In this document: in pieces, positions 45,350 through 55,599 of the stretch
Numbering within the stretch: the first letter of the stretch is position 1
Layout of the letters: each line of letters opens with the position of its first letter
Source of the DNA: Henricia sp. BOLD:AAB3569
Lineage: Eukaryota > Echinodermata > Asteroidea > Spinulosida > Echinasteridae
NCBI GenBank assembly: GCA_037783545.1
Contig: JBBELK010000487.1
Location: 186,001 to 250,000, forward strand
Length of the DNA stretch: 64,000 nucleotides
Reading direction: 5' to 3'
Notes under the pieces: model-generated
Database searches by the model: none
What the model saw: the letters and a program-made list of their open reading frames with translations, nothing else
Told to the model about the DNA's origin: nothing
Translations under genes and position numbers: made by a program

Positions 45350-46231
45350 TATCTGCATGGAATAGCTCCATGGCCGAGGTTACCTCGGCTCAACTATCAT
45401 GTGGTTTTCTCTATTACTAGTATTAGAGCCGAGGTTACATATCAACATGAACACGATATCTCAAAAAATTCAAATCAAAACGTGTCATTTTCTCCCCGTG
45501 ACACACTAATCCCCCCGGGACTCACCCAACCTTGTCAGGCATAACCACTACGCAGGTCCTTGAGGGAAAAAACAAGCCACGATGAAGATTTAGCCTACAG
45601 TTAAGTTAGTTGCAGTAAAAATGGTCTGGAATGACAGCTGATACAAATTCAAGTCTTGTCTATGCGATGTGTCCATCCGTGTACAAAGGAATGGCTATGC
45701 GCGGTCGGTTACCAGACTACCAGTGCAGACTGAATTTGAGATATCGTGTTCATGTTGATATGTAACCTCGGCTCTAATAGAGAAAACGGGTGATACTATA
45801 TACCGGAAAACACCGGAAAATACCGGAAAACACCGGAAAACTCACCGGAAAACACCGGAAAACACCGGAAAACATACTAAATACCGGAAAACACTAAATA
45901 CCGGAAAACACCGAAAAACACCGGAAAACATACTAAATACCGGAAAACACACTAAATACCGGAAAACACCGGAAAACACACTAAATACCGGAAAACACCG
46001 GAAAACATACTAAATACCGGAAAACACACTAAATACCGGAAAACACCAGAAAGCACTTTAAACACCACCCCCACTACCTGCAGAAAACACCATAAAATAC
46101 TGTTTTCCGGTGTTTTCCGGTATTTAGTATGTTTTCCGGTATTTAGTATGTTTTCCGGTGTTTTCAGGTAAATAGTACTACCGGAGAAAACCACATGATG
46201 TTCGAGCCGAGGTAAACTCAGCTACTACCGG
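45350..46231. mobile_element. 882-bp hAT-like element with 8-bp duplication, nested
   Basis: TACACGTT is present on both sides (45342-45349 and 46232-46239), while the uninterrupted relative at 43880-44085 has it once. Subterminal arms pair TTACCTCGGCTC...CATGTGGTTTTCTC with GAGAAAACCACATG...GAGCCGAGGTAA. A CACCGGAAAA satellite fills the interior. No transposase ORF is seen. Confidence 0.85.
45798..46165. repeat. ACACCGGAAA minisatellite with inverted tail
   Basis: Units of 10-11 bp (ACACCGGAAA, with variants ATACCGGAAA and ACATACTAAA) run from about 45798 to 46050. The reverse-complement motif TTTTCCGGTGTTTTCCGGTA fills 46100-46165, so the tract can fold on itself. Confidence 0.9.
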
Positions 46232-46919
46232 TACACGTTAGCAAAACACCTCCGAACTCCGGGTTTTATAAATTTCCAAACTAAAGGCTTAGTTTCTAGA
46301 AAAATATTGTCAGGATTAATTTATTGTTTTACTAATTAATCATGCTTTTTGAAGTGTCGAGTGTAGGCCTAACTGTTGCATTGGCAGCCTTGCAATGTTT
46401 GTGCCATTCTGTGTATTGTCTTTTGTTTCATGTGTAGGACACGTCAAAACGGATGAGTTGAATTTGTCACATGAGTTGGTTCACACTATTTACGCATCCA
46501 ACCGCATGCGGAGCTGAACAAAACACAAGGGAAGCACGCATCGCGCGTTTTCATCCATTCCTTCCGCGAGCAAAGCTAACTCAGCGATCCAGCCACCCGA
46601 GTTCAGCCCCATGTTCGAAAATGATCGAACGGCTTTTTAAAAAAAAACTTGGATGTATTTTGATTGCGCTATTGTATGTACAACGGACGTGACGAATAAA
46701 AAATCAACGGACAAGTAGACCTCGGATCAACTCTTCCGTCATCTGTCAATTTGACATACGAAACCTTCGGATACGGTAATTTTTCTACTCGACGTACGTA
46801 AATTGAAAGCTTTACATACGTCTGACCGGCAAAAATAGTGCAGTGTGAACCCGCCCTTAGGACCGTTGGCATAGTTGGGACTTGACAGATCCATGATGTA
46901 AACATGGTAAAACGATTGT

Positions 46920-47646
46920 AGGTCAAGTCGCCCCCTGACCGACTCACCCCCTGACCGGCTCGCCCCTTACCAAGTCGCCCCCTGACCGACTCGCCCCCTG
47001 ACCGAGTCGCCCCCTAACCGAGTCGCCCCCTGACCAACTCACCCCCCGGCCCAATTGAGAAAAGTGGCCCGAACGCGAACGCGCAAAGTTTTCGTTTGCG
47101 CACACGAATTCGCAGAAAGTTTAAATAGTTTGCAGGTACATGCAGGCGCTAGGCAATTGTCGGCTGCATTTTCCCCAATAGTAGCAAACGTTAAAAGACG
47201 TACATGTAGGTAACGGGAATGTGTTTACAACGCCAGATACGCATGGCATAAGGCTTTATTTTGTTTTGTTTATATTTTTATTTATTTTAAACATTTTGTT
47301 ATGGGCGAATAATGTTTCCAAGGTTGGAATCGGAAAATGTTTATACAATTATAAGGAAATACGGCAGTCAAGAACCTACATTGTATTCAGCCGTGTGTGT
47401 ACTATTTTCCTATAACATAACGCAAAAAGAATCACGATGGCCCGGCGCCACTTCGCCAAACACTTCATAATTCGCGATTGGCCACTTTACATAATTGGGT
47501 CAAGGGGGCGAGTAGGCTAAAGGGCGACTCGGTCAGGGGGCGAGTAGGTCAGGTGGCGACTTGGTAAGGAGCAAGCCGGTCAGGGGGCGACTTGGAAAGG
47601 GGCGAGTAGGTAAGGAGCGAAACACGGCCAGGGGGCGACTTGACCT
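46920..47646. mobile_element. 727-bp element with GTCGCCCCCTGACC tandem inverted ends
   Basis: AGGTCAAGTCGCCCCCTGAC begins a run of about seven 17-bp units to 47045. The right end (47510-47646) is the mirrored array, ending GGGGGCGACTTGACCT. About 450 bp of unique sequence lies between, with no ORF of note. No target duplication is clear. Confidence 0.82.
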
Positions 47647-48026
47647 GATTCAGTAAAAACTTAGTGACAATTACCCCGTTCTTAATTACTAAGAAATGGC
47701 TTCGTTCAACGATGATTGGACGATGATTCGACGAAGAGATTTCCTGATGTGAACGCATGCCTCTTCATTCGACAATGATTAGAATCGCTTCAATCGATGA
47801 AGGAAATAGCTTCATTCGACGTTAAGTGATATGAATGCATATGCCGGCTCCACGGCGCCCTATGCTGGATACGCCACTGTTCAACTCTATTAGGGTAGAT
47901 TGAATTTGAATGCTGAGATAATTGCTCAGTTTCAGATCTGGCCAGACCTGCGTAAAGAATTAGATTTAAGCATTTAATGTGACAGTTATAGTTAAACATT
48001 ACAATAACTTTTTGGTTTCATTTCAG
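47647..48026. other. Region before the ZC2HC1C-like coding exon
   Basis: No ORF is supported. The end of the stretch is intron-like, with a pyrimidine-rich tract and TTTCAG at 48021-48026, so a non-coding first exon should lie upstream, but I cannot place it. Confidence 0.5.
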
Positions 48027-48046
48027 ACCGATGTTGTGTGACCACA

Positions 48047-51000
48047 ATGGCTGACATTCAATCCTATTCCTACCTCAGGAAAGATTCAAGACATCGTACC
48101 AACTCATCACATATTCCAGTCCCTGCTGGGAAACGCAAGGAGAATAAAATGAGCAGACCAAAAGCGAGCGCTTCTGAGTCATCACGCCTGCTTCTTATGC
48201 AGAGCAGATACCAGCAACAGCTTCTTCATGAAAGAGAAGCCAAGTTGATTAAAATGTACCAAGAAAATCAGAATGCAGCACTCGGCCGGCTTAAGGCCAG
48301 TGGCCCCAAACAAGGAATTGTCAGAGACTTCTTCAGGGAATGTCGCAAAATAGAGCAGTCGGACACTATTGGTCTTTCTTTGAACAGAACAGAGCATTTT
48401 CAACAGAAGAAATACGAAACTAAGGAAGAGTTGATGGAAAGAGAGAAGGAGAAAGAAAGGGAATTGTGTAGCATCAGGCAAGGGAATAGGGCTACGCTCC
48501 TGCCACAACATCGTTATGTGCTCAGTCGGTCCAAACCTTTGTCTCCTGTCAGAAAGGAGCACTTTCAAAATATGGAAAATGCATCCCGACCACTTGGCCC
48601 AGACAGGCAGTTTCAAGAAATAAGTCCCTGCGATGACTTAAAGAGTAGGCGGACTCGGATTAATTTAAAGCAGCCTATGGGTTGCCAAGATGAAGCAGTG
48701 CCAGAAAAAAGTAAGAAACTGAAACGGGGTCAACGAACAACTTGTCATGAAGAGTCTGACCACAAGCCTTTTAAAAACAAGCCGATGTCACTTCGTGAAG
48801 GTAACAACACCCAAAGGAATCAGTCACAGAGAAAGTCTGATTTGGCAACTCAAAGACCAAGTGAAGATCCCAAAGAAGGTTTTGTTGAATTATATAAGCC
48901 ACGCAGAGAAAAGCCCATTCAACCAGAGTCGACACAGTTGAACAAGTCCCAACAAAAGCTTCAAGCAAAGCAAAAGCCACAGGCAGCATGCCCAGACAAG
49001 GAACTGCCCACACCAGCACACACCAAGAGAAAGTCAAATCGTAATTCAGATGCCAATGGGACAATCGGTCATAATGAGGATATGTCTGATTACCAGAAAT
49101 GGCAGTTGGAGCAAGACCTGAAGAGGGCAAACAGACTAGAAAAATATCACAATGAGAAAAAGCACCAACCCATGGACAATCACAAATTTGATTATGATGC
49201 AAAAGAACGGAAAGTAAGGCATGCACAGCAGCATCAAAGAAGGAAAGACTTAGATGATGCGGAAAAACAGCAAAGGTATATGAAAGAAATTGAAGAAAAG
49301 ATATCAAGAAAGAAACTTGAGCTAGCCCAGCTATACGGGGAATCAGAAATAGAGGACTATCCTCTTCAACCACAACTAAAACTTACAAGTGATGCAAGGT
49401 CGTCCCAACCAAACAAGCCACATAATCAACACACAAGACAAGACTATTTGCCTGAAAAGAAGGAATCATCCAAGTTTTCTAACAACAAAACTAAATCTGA
49501 GGATGTGAGCTCACGGACATCAAATGATGGTATAATTACTAAACCTGTCAGAGTCAGATCCAAGACTAAACCTCAACCAAAACCCAGTCAGCACCAGCAC
49601 AAAAGTGAAGAATTGACGCACATTTCAGATAATCGAAGTGAAATAGCCAAGCTCCCTGCAGACAATTACTATGCGGAGATAGCCCAGTTGCCAGAAGCAA
49701 GTGTCGTAAATTTAAACCTGAGGGCATGTCCAACTTGCGGAAGACAGTTTGCCGTTGACAGACTTGCTAAGCATGCCAAAGTTTGCCAGAAAGCAACCCA
49801 AAAAAAACCAAGAAAGGTTTTTGACATTCAGAAGCAACGTTTGGAAGGAACAGAAATGATGGAATACGTGAAGAAAGGAAAGCACGAAAAAAATGAAAGA
49901 TCGGTAAGTTCACACATATTATAGGCCCTTTGTACGGCAGCCATCTTAGGGGACAATCACATAGTTATTGTTCGTCATGCATGAGCAGACACTTTTACTA
50001 AATAAAATCCTACCCCCTAACATGGCTGTCGGTGCAAAGTCTCTATACAGGCAGATGGGGAAGTATCCACTCTTCTGAGGAACATCAGCTCACTTTTTGG
50101 GCTTAAAGGCACAGGCTCGTCAGCAATGCGTGCACGCCAAAGTTGTGCCACGAAATACGCAGTTCCATAGCAAAGGCATAGAGCTGCGTATTTCATGGCA
50201 CGAATTTGGCGCGCGCGCATTGCTGACGAGCCTGTGCCTTTAAGGGGACTGATTTGGAAGAATGTCAAATTGCCACTGCCTTCGAAAATAAGGGTCTCAT
50301 CAGTGATTTGCAGATGAAAAGAAGTATGACATAATACAATGTCCCAGCATCTGAAACGATGCTGCCCATACTAATTTGAAATCTGTTAATTTAGATTATT
50401 TGTTTCAGTTGCTTGTTTGTATTTTTGATGACACCAGACAATGTTCAGGCTAGTCAGCAACTAAGAGAATGTCCGGCAAGCAATGTTGTATTTCTCAGTT
50501 CTGAGACAACATTCAGCAGTAACATCATCTCTGAAAACTCAACAGAACAAAGTCATAAAAATTTGATAAGTCAAAGATTTACAAGTCTATAACATTTTCC
50601 ATTTTGGTGCATATATAACTGTCGCTATAAAAGTCTCAATTGTTTTGTTGTTTCAAAGTTTCCCACGTGTTCAACTGAAAATTGACTGTTCTTCTATGTT
50701 CTCAAAAACATGCATTTTGAAAATCGCATTGTTTGCATAAAATTGTCGCACGATTGTTACAAAACTCACACAAAAAGTTTCGCATGTGTAACTTTGCACT
50801 TACCCAACTTTGCATAAAGTTTTGTGAAATCATTGCTGCGCCTTGAACACCCAGCAGGGTGGATATGTGCGCGTTACAAATATTATTATTATTATTATTT
50901 ATTGTAGTTGACTTTCACAAGGTCATCTCAAGGCCGTACACGTCCTCACAAGTCAATGGGTCTTGGTTTAATTATTAAAACCAGGAGCAGTTCTACTGAA

Positions 51001-51386
51001 CTGCAACAATAGCCTGCTTACATGTTTATTCTTTATGAAGCTTGAATTGTGGTAGACTCACAATTTTATTATTTGTCATCATATTTTTCTACAATCAATG
51101 CATATTTGGTTCTTCTAATCTTTGCTAGAAGAAGAAATCCAACTGGAAAGAGACTCACAACGAGTTGATCCGAGCCATCAAAGATGCCAGGAAGGTCCAA
51201 AACCATCTGGCTAAAGGAGGCGACCTGCGAGACCTCCCTCCCCCAGCCCCTACTCAGCACTCTGACTACAAGCATTGCCCACATTGCCAGCGACGGTTTG
51301 ACCCCGCTGTGGCTGAGAGGCATATACCCAAATGTAAAGAAACCAAAAGTCGACCTGCACCTCCAAAGAAATATGGAAGGCGCTGA
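48047..51386 (+). CDS. ZC2HC1C: Zinc finger C2HC domain protein 1C-like (ZC2HC1C / FAM164C), 2 coding exons
   Basis: Coding exons are 48047-49903 and 51129-51386, joined in phase (GTAAGT donor, TTTGCTAG acceptor) to 704 codons. The first in-frame ATG, after the acceptor at 48026, is at 48047. The protein is very basic, charged and Gln/Lys-rich, with a predicted helical QSRYQQQLLHEREAK near the start. It ends in two zinc knuckles, C-x2-C-x11-H-x3-C, at C561/C564/H576/C580 and C669/C672/H684/C688, the hallmark of the ZC2HC1 family. The bridge between them (KVFD..., KSNWK..., RAIKDARKVQ..., GGDLRDLPP) and VAERHIPKCK fit the human 1C paralogue best. The human protein is shorter. The molecular role is not established. 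The gene is divergent from MLH3 with about 5.6 kb between start codons. Confidence 0.9.
49923..50046. mobile_element. Short MITE in ZC2HC1C intron
   Basis: TAGGCCCTTTGTACGGCAGCC is loosely mirrored by GGCTGTCGGTGCAAAGTCTCTA, with TTAGGGG/CCCCTAA inside. It is a diverged relative of 22026-22180. Confidence 0.65.
50107..50239. mobile_element. TTAA hairpin MITE, copy 3 (ZC2HC1C intron)
   Basis: AGGCACAGGCTCGTCAGCAA is mirrored by TTGCTGACGAGCCTGTGCCT and the central ATACGCAG hairpin is conserved. TTAA flanks at 50103-50106 and 50240-50243. Confidence 0.9.
50820..50905. repeat. SINE tail remnant with (ATT)n
   Basis: GCCTTGAACACCCAGCAGGGTGGATATGTGCGCGTTACAAAT followed by ATT repeats looks like the 3' end of a tRNA SINE. 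The head is missing. Confidence 0.5.
51129..51386 (+). CDS. ZC2HC1C: ZC2HC1C-like second coding exon (second zinc knuckle)
   Basis: This exon encodes KKKSNWKETHNELIRAIKDA, then the knuckle CPHC...H-x3-C and a basic tail to TGA at 51384. It is the most conserved part of the family. The acceptor is CTTTGCTAG. Confidence 0.93.
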   Translation, partial: KKKSNWKETHNELIRAIKDARKVQNHLAKGGDLRDLPPPAPTQHSDYKHCPHCQRRFDPAVAERHIPKCKETKSRPAPPKKYGRR

Positions 51387-51488
51387 TTATTCAACCGAGC
51401 AGTCTGCATTCATGTGTATAAGTAATGCTTATGACCATGTTAGGTCCCAAGTCACTTTACATAGACTCATTGAAGAGTCTGTGGATTT

Positions 51489-51692
51489 TCAGAGCTGCCA
51501 ACCCTCCCTGATTTTGCAACAGATTTCCTGGAAAATGGCTGATCTTGTAACTTCTGAAAAATTAGAAATTCTTCTGGAATCCTTCTGTTATGTAACAACA
51601 TCGGAGATTTTGAAATGTGTCTGAAGTCAGGAAATCAAGCTATTTTTCGGGTGTCTTCTCCAAAATCAGGGAGGGTTGCCAGCTCTGGGATT
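51489..51692. mobile_element. MITE in ZC2HC1C 3' region
   Basis: AGAGCTGCCAACCCTCCCTGATTTTG at the left is mirrored by CAAAATCAGGGAGGGTTGCCAGCTCT at the right. Since it starts only about 100 bp after the stop codon, the 3' UTR probably includes it. Confidence 0.8.
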
Positions 51693-51710
51693 TTGTCCTA
51701 AGCTGTTGCA

Positions 51711-51978
51711 GTTTAATACCAGTGGCCAATTTCATGGCGCTGCTAAGCACCAAAATTTGCCTACATGTAGCAGGGGATTTGTTTGCTTTATTTTGCAAAA
51801 ATGGATTGCCAGCCAAAATCGTAAGTGATGCGTATTGAAAAGTATTCTCCTACTCTTGCGAAGAACACAAGTTGGCATCTAATTTTGGCTTGCAATCCAT
51901 TTTATAAAGAAAACAAATCCTGTGCTAAGCAAATTGTTGTGCTTAGCAGCGCCATGAAATTGGCCCCTGGTATTAAAC
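51711..51978. mobile_element. Foldback MITE, GGCCAATTTCATGGCGCTGC arms
   Basis: GTTTAATACCAGTGGCCAATTTCATGGCGCTGCTAAGCAC is mirrored at the right end by the same sequence with one or two changes. The phrase is a diverged form of the GGGTCCTATTTCATAAA family at 31386 and of the lone end near 44165. Confidence 0.85.
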
Positions 51979-51991
51979 GATTACTGTATTT

Positions 51992-52223
51992 AGGGTGGAT
52001 TCACACTGAGCCTTTTCGTGCGTAAATGCGACACGCGTCGCTTTTGGAAAAGTGAATTGGAAAGACATGAGGCACTGAAAATTACAGAATCACAAAAACA
52101 CTTTCCGCCCAAGTTCATCTTGTGATTTTTAGTGTCTCATTTCACTCCAAATTCCATTCAAACCACTTTTCTCAAAGCTACGCATGTCGCATTTACACGC
52201 GAAAAGCCTGTGTGAATCCACCT
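51992..52223. mobile_element. 232-bp MITE, GGTGGATTCACAC ends
   Basis: GGGTGGATTCACACTGAGCC is mirrored by GGCCTGTGTGAATCCACC in approximate form (the right end reads AAAAGCCTGTGTGAATCCACC). The inner GCGACACGC/GCATGTCGC extends the arms. It starts only a few bases after the previous MITE. Confidence 0.82.
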
Positions 52224-52358
52224 TTGTGAGCGACAAGGCTTCAGTCATGGACATCTGAGCCAGGTTACAAAATATTTTCATTGGGAAGAAAATTTCAAGG
52301 AAATTAAGGTTGCATTTTATTTAAATTCTTTAAAGATTGTGCACCAAGGTGGTGCACT

Positions 52359-52364
52359 TAATAA
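52359..52364 (+). terminator. Possible polyadenylation signal for ZC2HC1C
   Basis: AATAAA about 970 bp after the stop codon is the first plus-strand canonical signal I found. Use of it is unproven. Confidence 0.3.
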
Positions 52365-52744
52365 AGTCCATGGGATTATGTAATCATGTGCGTGTGTGCA
52401 CATCCCAAATGTTTAAATTCTTTGATTAGAGGCAAATCACAACCGATTCGCTTCTTGAACAGAACTACTATTGGCTGAACAGCGAGGCTGGATGTGCAAT
52501 AAAAATGACTTTGACTTTTATAACTTGGTAAAACCATTGTAAAACATGGCGTTTGTATGTAGACAAACGCCATGTAAGGAGATCATATACCGGTATAGTG
52601 TGCGCTCTGCAAAATTGAAGATGGATGCTCTGCACATTGCAGACAAGGCATGGTTTCATAAACATATAGTGAAGGTTGATGGCTGTTTTCGCAATGCCCT
52701 AAATTTCGCAAAGCCCCAATTCGTTTTTCAGAGGTACATGTATA

Positions 52745-52950
52745 AGATCTCGTCCAGTGTGTTTAGTATTGGTAACGCACTCTAAAGATCCCAGAGCATT
52801 CTTTCGTGAAGAGCAAGGGGATATTCCCCGGTGTCTCTGGTCACTTTCTAATTCTTCATGGGTTTCCTCACGCTTGCGAGTGACAGTACAATGAGCACTA
52901 TTGAGGAATCCTTGGTATGAATACCAGAAAGAAATAATAATAATAATACT
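52745..52950 (+). mobile_element. 5'-truncated SINE
   Basis: TCCAGTGTGTTTAGTATTGG, AAAGATCCCAGAGCATTCTTT and GTGAAGAGCAAGGGGATA match the body of the SINE at 21114-21490. It ends in AATAATAATAATAC. The tRNA head is missing. Confidence 0.65.
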
Positions 52951-53048
52951 AATATAACATTTTGTCTGTGATTTTGAACTTTTACATTTCGTGGTGGTTT
53001 TTCCTCTACAAGTTTATATTTTTTGAAATGTTTTGCACTGATATTGTA

Positions 53049-53217
53049 ATAGACTACTAAAGTGAAAACGCCACCCTTTGTGTGTTGCCATGGTTTTTGG
53101 ATCTACACTGAAACCAGTGAACTGTTTCCCTGCGCTATACCAGAGGACGTTTCAGATTACCAGCGAATGTTTAGACCCAATTACCATGGCGACTGACGTA
53201 ACACTTTAGTAGTCTAT
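53049..53217. mobile_element. 169-bp mariner-type MITE, TA duplication
   Basis: ATAGACTACTAAAGTG is mirrored exactly by CACTTTAGTAGTCTAT and TA flanks both sides. The inner GTTGCCATGG...CCATGGCGAC arms also pair. It is related to the complex repeat at 19795-20148. Confidence 0.85.
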
Positions 53218-53707
53218 TATGGCTGAAATTTGTGTTAAGGCCTGGGCCCACGTTCATAGAGCTGCTTAACGGCCGATCTTGTGCTTAACAGGCGGACAAG
53301 CGGTCTACAGGATTTTCATTTTATTGGCTCTGTATAAAGCAAGTCTTTTTGCTTAACGACGTAAGCAAGCCAAATCTTGCCTTAACCCTCCAGGTTTTTG
53401 TTTGTTTGTTTTTTGGGTTTTTCTGTGTGTGTATTTTTATTTTATTTTACTTGAGCATGCATCTCTCTTTAAAACGTGCCCGAGAACGTGCCGGTTTGTT
53501 TTCTTATAGCGGCTGTTCTACGTACGCCGGTGAAGACATCGCAAATCGTGATCGAAATTATCTGATATAAAGACAAAGACCGGTTTTTCGCAACAAAGAA
53601 AATCCCCTGTTCCAGAAATGTTCACCGCAAGTCAAGTTTGGGCTCGCTACAGTTTTCGGCCGCAAACTATTTTGACGGGTATCATGTTGTCGGGCGAATG
53701 CACCCGC

Positions 53708-53872
53708 CTATAGACCGTATCCAATAGCTGCCATCTTGTTGGGAAACGTTTGATATTTAAATTAGTCAAGAAATGAAAGCACAAAAAGTGAAAGCATGCA
53801 TGTCCTCGAGGAACTGCCCAAGGAACTGCCCTACAAGATGGCAGCTATTCGATACGGTCTCTAGATAACCAC
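53708..53872. mobile_element. 165-bp MITE, GACCGTATCCAATAGCTGCC arms
   Basis: TATAGACCGTATCCAATAGC with TGCCATCTTGT is mirrored by ACAAGATGGCAGCTATTCGATACGGTCTCTA. The loop contains a short direct repeat of GGAACTGCCC. Confidence 0.8.
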
Positions 53873-54419
53873 TTAATGCGGCTCCTTCAAGTATGCCTGA
53901 CGCTGCGCTATCTATCCTTCCAGGACATTTGCCATTACCGTCGGAGACACTTGCCCTGTTGGAAAGGTGCCCGACTGCTTATGCGCTAGCTCCAAGCCTC
54001 GTCTTCGGGTCGAGGCTTGGAACGCATACGTACACCTTTTAAACCAGCAGTTTGCATTCTATAGAACTGACTCGGGGGACACGTTCAAACGCGTGAATAT
54101 AGGTATATAGCTTATACATCTTTAAGAGTCAAATACGATCACTACTAGGTTGTCTCCCATTCTCATACATTCGTGTGACCATAGACAGAAGAACTATGTT
54201 TCTAACGTAATTTCTGATGCGCATTTTATGGTTTAATCAGTAATACGTCAAAAACACGATTCTCGTCAACATTCTATAGACAAGAAGTATATATTTTATG
54301 TCTTTATTTATGCTGAACACCATGTGTCTTATTATTTAAAAATTTGAATGGTTGCATAAGTTTTAGTACGTGCACCCAATTATTGTTTTCTGTAACATTT
54401 TCTTCCATGCGCTGGACTT

Positions 54420-54561
54420 GATGTCAAGTCGGTAATCGGATCGATTTCTTCAAAAACCATTCACGGCAGCCGCGATGCTGTGCCGGAATGTAAAATGTAA
54501 AATGCGTCCAACGGACCAAATTACATATTTTTTATATACGACTGTCTACCGACTTGATATC
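54420..54561. mobile_element. 142-bp MITE, GATGTCAAGTCGGTA ends
   Basis: GATGTCAAGTCGGTA is mirrored by TACCGACTTGATATC with one change. No further pairing is obvious. Confidence 0.65.
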
Positions 54562-55015
54562 ATCTACCCATGCGCAGGAACTAAGCACGACCACGCATTT
54601 TAGTCTGTATGTATAATGTGAAAAAAAGTTGTTTCGCAAAAAGTAGAAAATTATATTTTCTGTGTTTATTGCCATTTAAATTGCCAAATATTGACATGAA
54701 ATAAAATATTTTGTCAATGTGAAATGAATATCCGTATAGAATGACATTTGACTTTTTGTCAGAATTGGTTTTGTAGATGTCAGTAGGCCTATATGTACCA
54801 AATTGAGTTGTCTTTCTCATCATATACGCCATCATACACGTTCACGCGGGCAGCTATACAGGTATTACGTAACCAGTTTCAAACTGGTTAATTATAATTG
54901 CGTCATTGCGGAATATTTTTATTTTGCTCTGAAATATCTTTGGTTTCGCCTATGATGAGGTCTTTCCCTTTACCACACCGAGTAATTTCGAGTAATTTCG
55001 AGTAAATTCGTGGCA

Positions 55016-55431
55016 AAAGCGGGCCTCCCACTGTGCGATTTTTACCACGAATTAGGTACGATTAGCTACGATTTGGTACGATTGTGTGTAGAGTCTATAG
55101 ACAGTTTCTGGCAATCGTATACCAATTCGTAAGAAATTCGTGGCAAAATTCGCACGAATTTCCTACGATTGGGTATACGATTTGGTATGAGTGTGTGTAG
55201 AGTCTCTAGCAATCGTACCAATTCGTAGGAAATTCGTGGCAAAAATCGCACAGTGGGAGGCCCGCTTCGCACAGTGGGAGGCCCGCTTTAAGCCTCCCAC
55301 TGTGCGAATTTGGCCACGAATTTTCTACGATTAAGTACGATTGTGTATAGACTCTATACACAATCGTACCAAATCGTAGCTAATCGTACCTAATTCGTGG
55401 CCAAAATCGCACAGTGGGAGGCCCGTTTAAG
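55016..55431. mobile_element. Two abutting MITEs, CCTCCCACTGTGCGA ends
   Basis: The first copy runs from AAGCGGGCCTCCCACTGTGCG (55018) to CGCACAGTGGGAGGCCCGCTT (55267). That 21-bp end is then repeated once in tandem (55268-55288) before a second, shorter copy (about 55290-55428) with the same ends. Both contain the inner phrase TACGATTNGGTACGATT in facing copies. Confidence 0.8.
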
Positions 55432-55599
55432 CCCGCCGCACACCTTTGTACCGGTATGTATGTATAATATGTGCGCGCGTTCAAATCATAAACGCAGCAA
55501 ACGCAGATCTATATGGAAATGCGCATGAGGCGCCTCCTGTTATTTCGAATACGCGCAATGCCGGTCAACTTTGGACGTACGTAACCTACATGATTGGCG

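Larger units (their letters stand above)
45218..46270. mobile_element. CCGGAGGT foldback element, second copy, interrupted
   Basis: The left part (45218-45341) and right part (46240-46270) match the reverse complement of 43880-44085, including CTACCTCCGGCTTGTTATT and CCAACTACACGTTAGCAAAA across the break. An 882-bp insertion separates them. Confidence 0.8.

Noticed and set aside
45798-46165. CRISPR-like array of short repeats
   Set aside because: The 10-11-bp units abut without unique spacers, and the DNA is eukaryotic. It is a minisatellite in a transposon.
42500-48000. ACYP1 (acylphosphatase) expected between MLH3 and ZC2HC1C from the human order
   Set aside because: No ORF here shows the acylphosphatase pattern. 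The stretch is repeats and spacer.
48038-48046. GTG at 48038 as start of the ZC2HC1C-like protein
   Set aside because: It precedes an in-frame ATG by three codons and follows a splice acceptor at 48026. ATG at 48047 is the sensible start.
48771-49373. 200-codon minus-strand ORF
   Set aside because: It is the antisense shadow of the ZC2HC1C-like coding exon.
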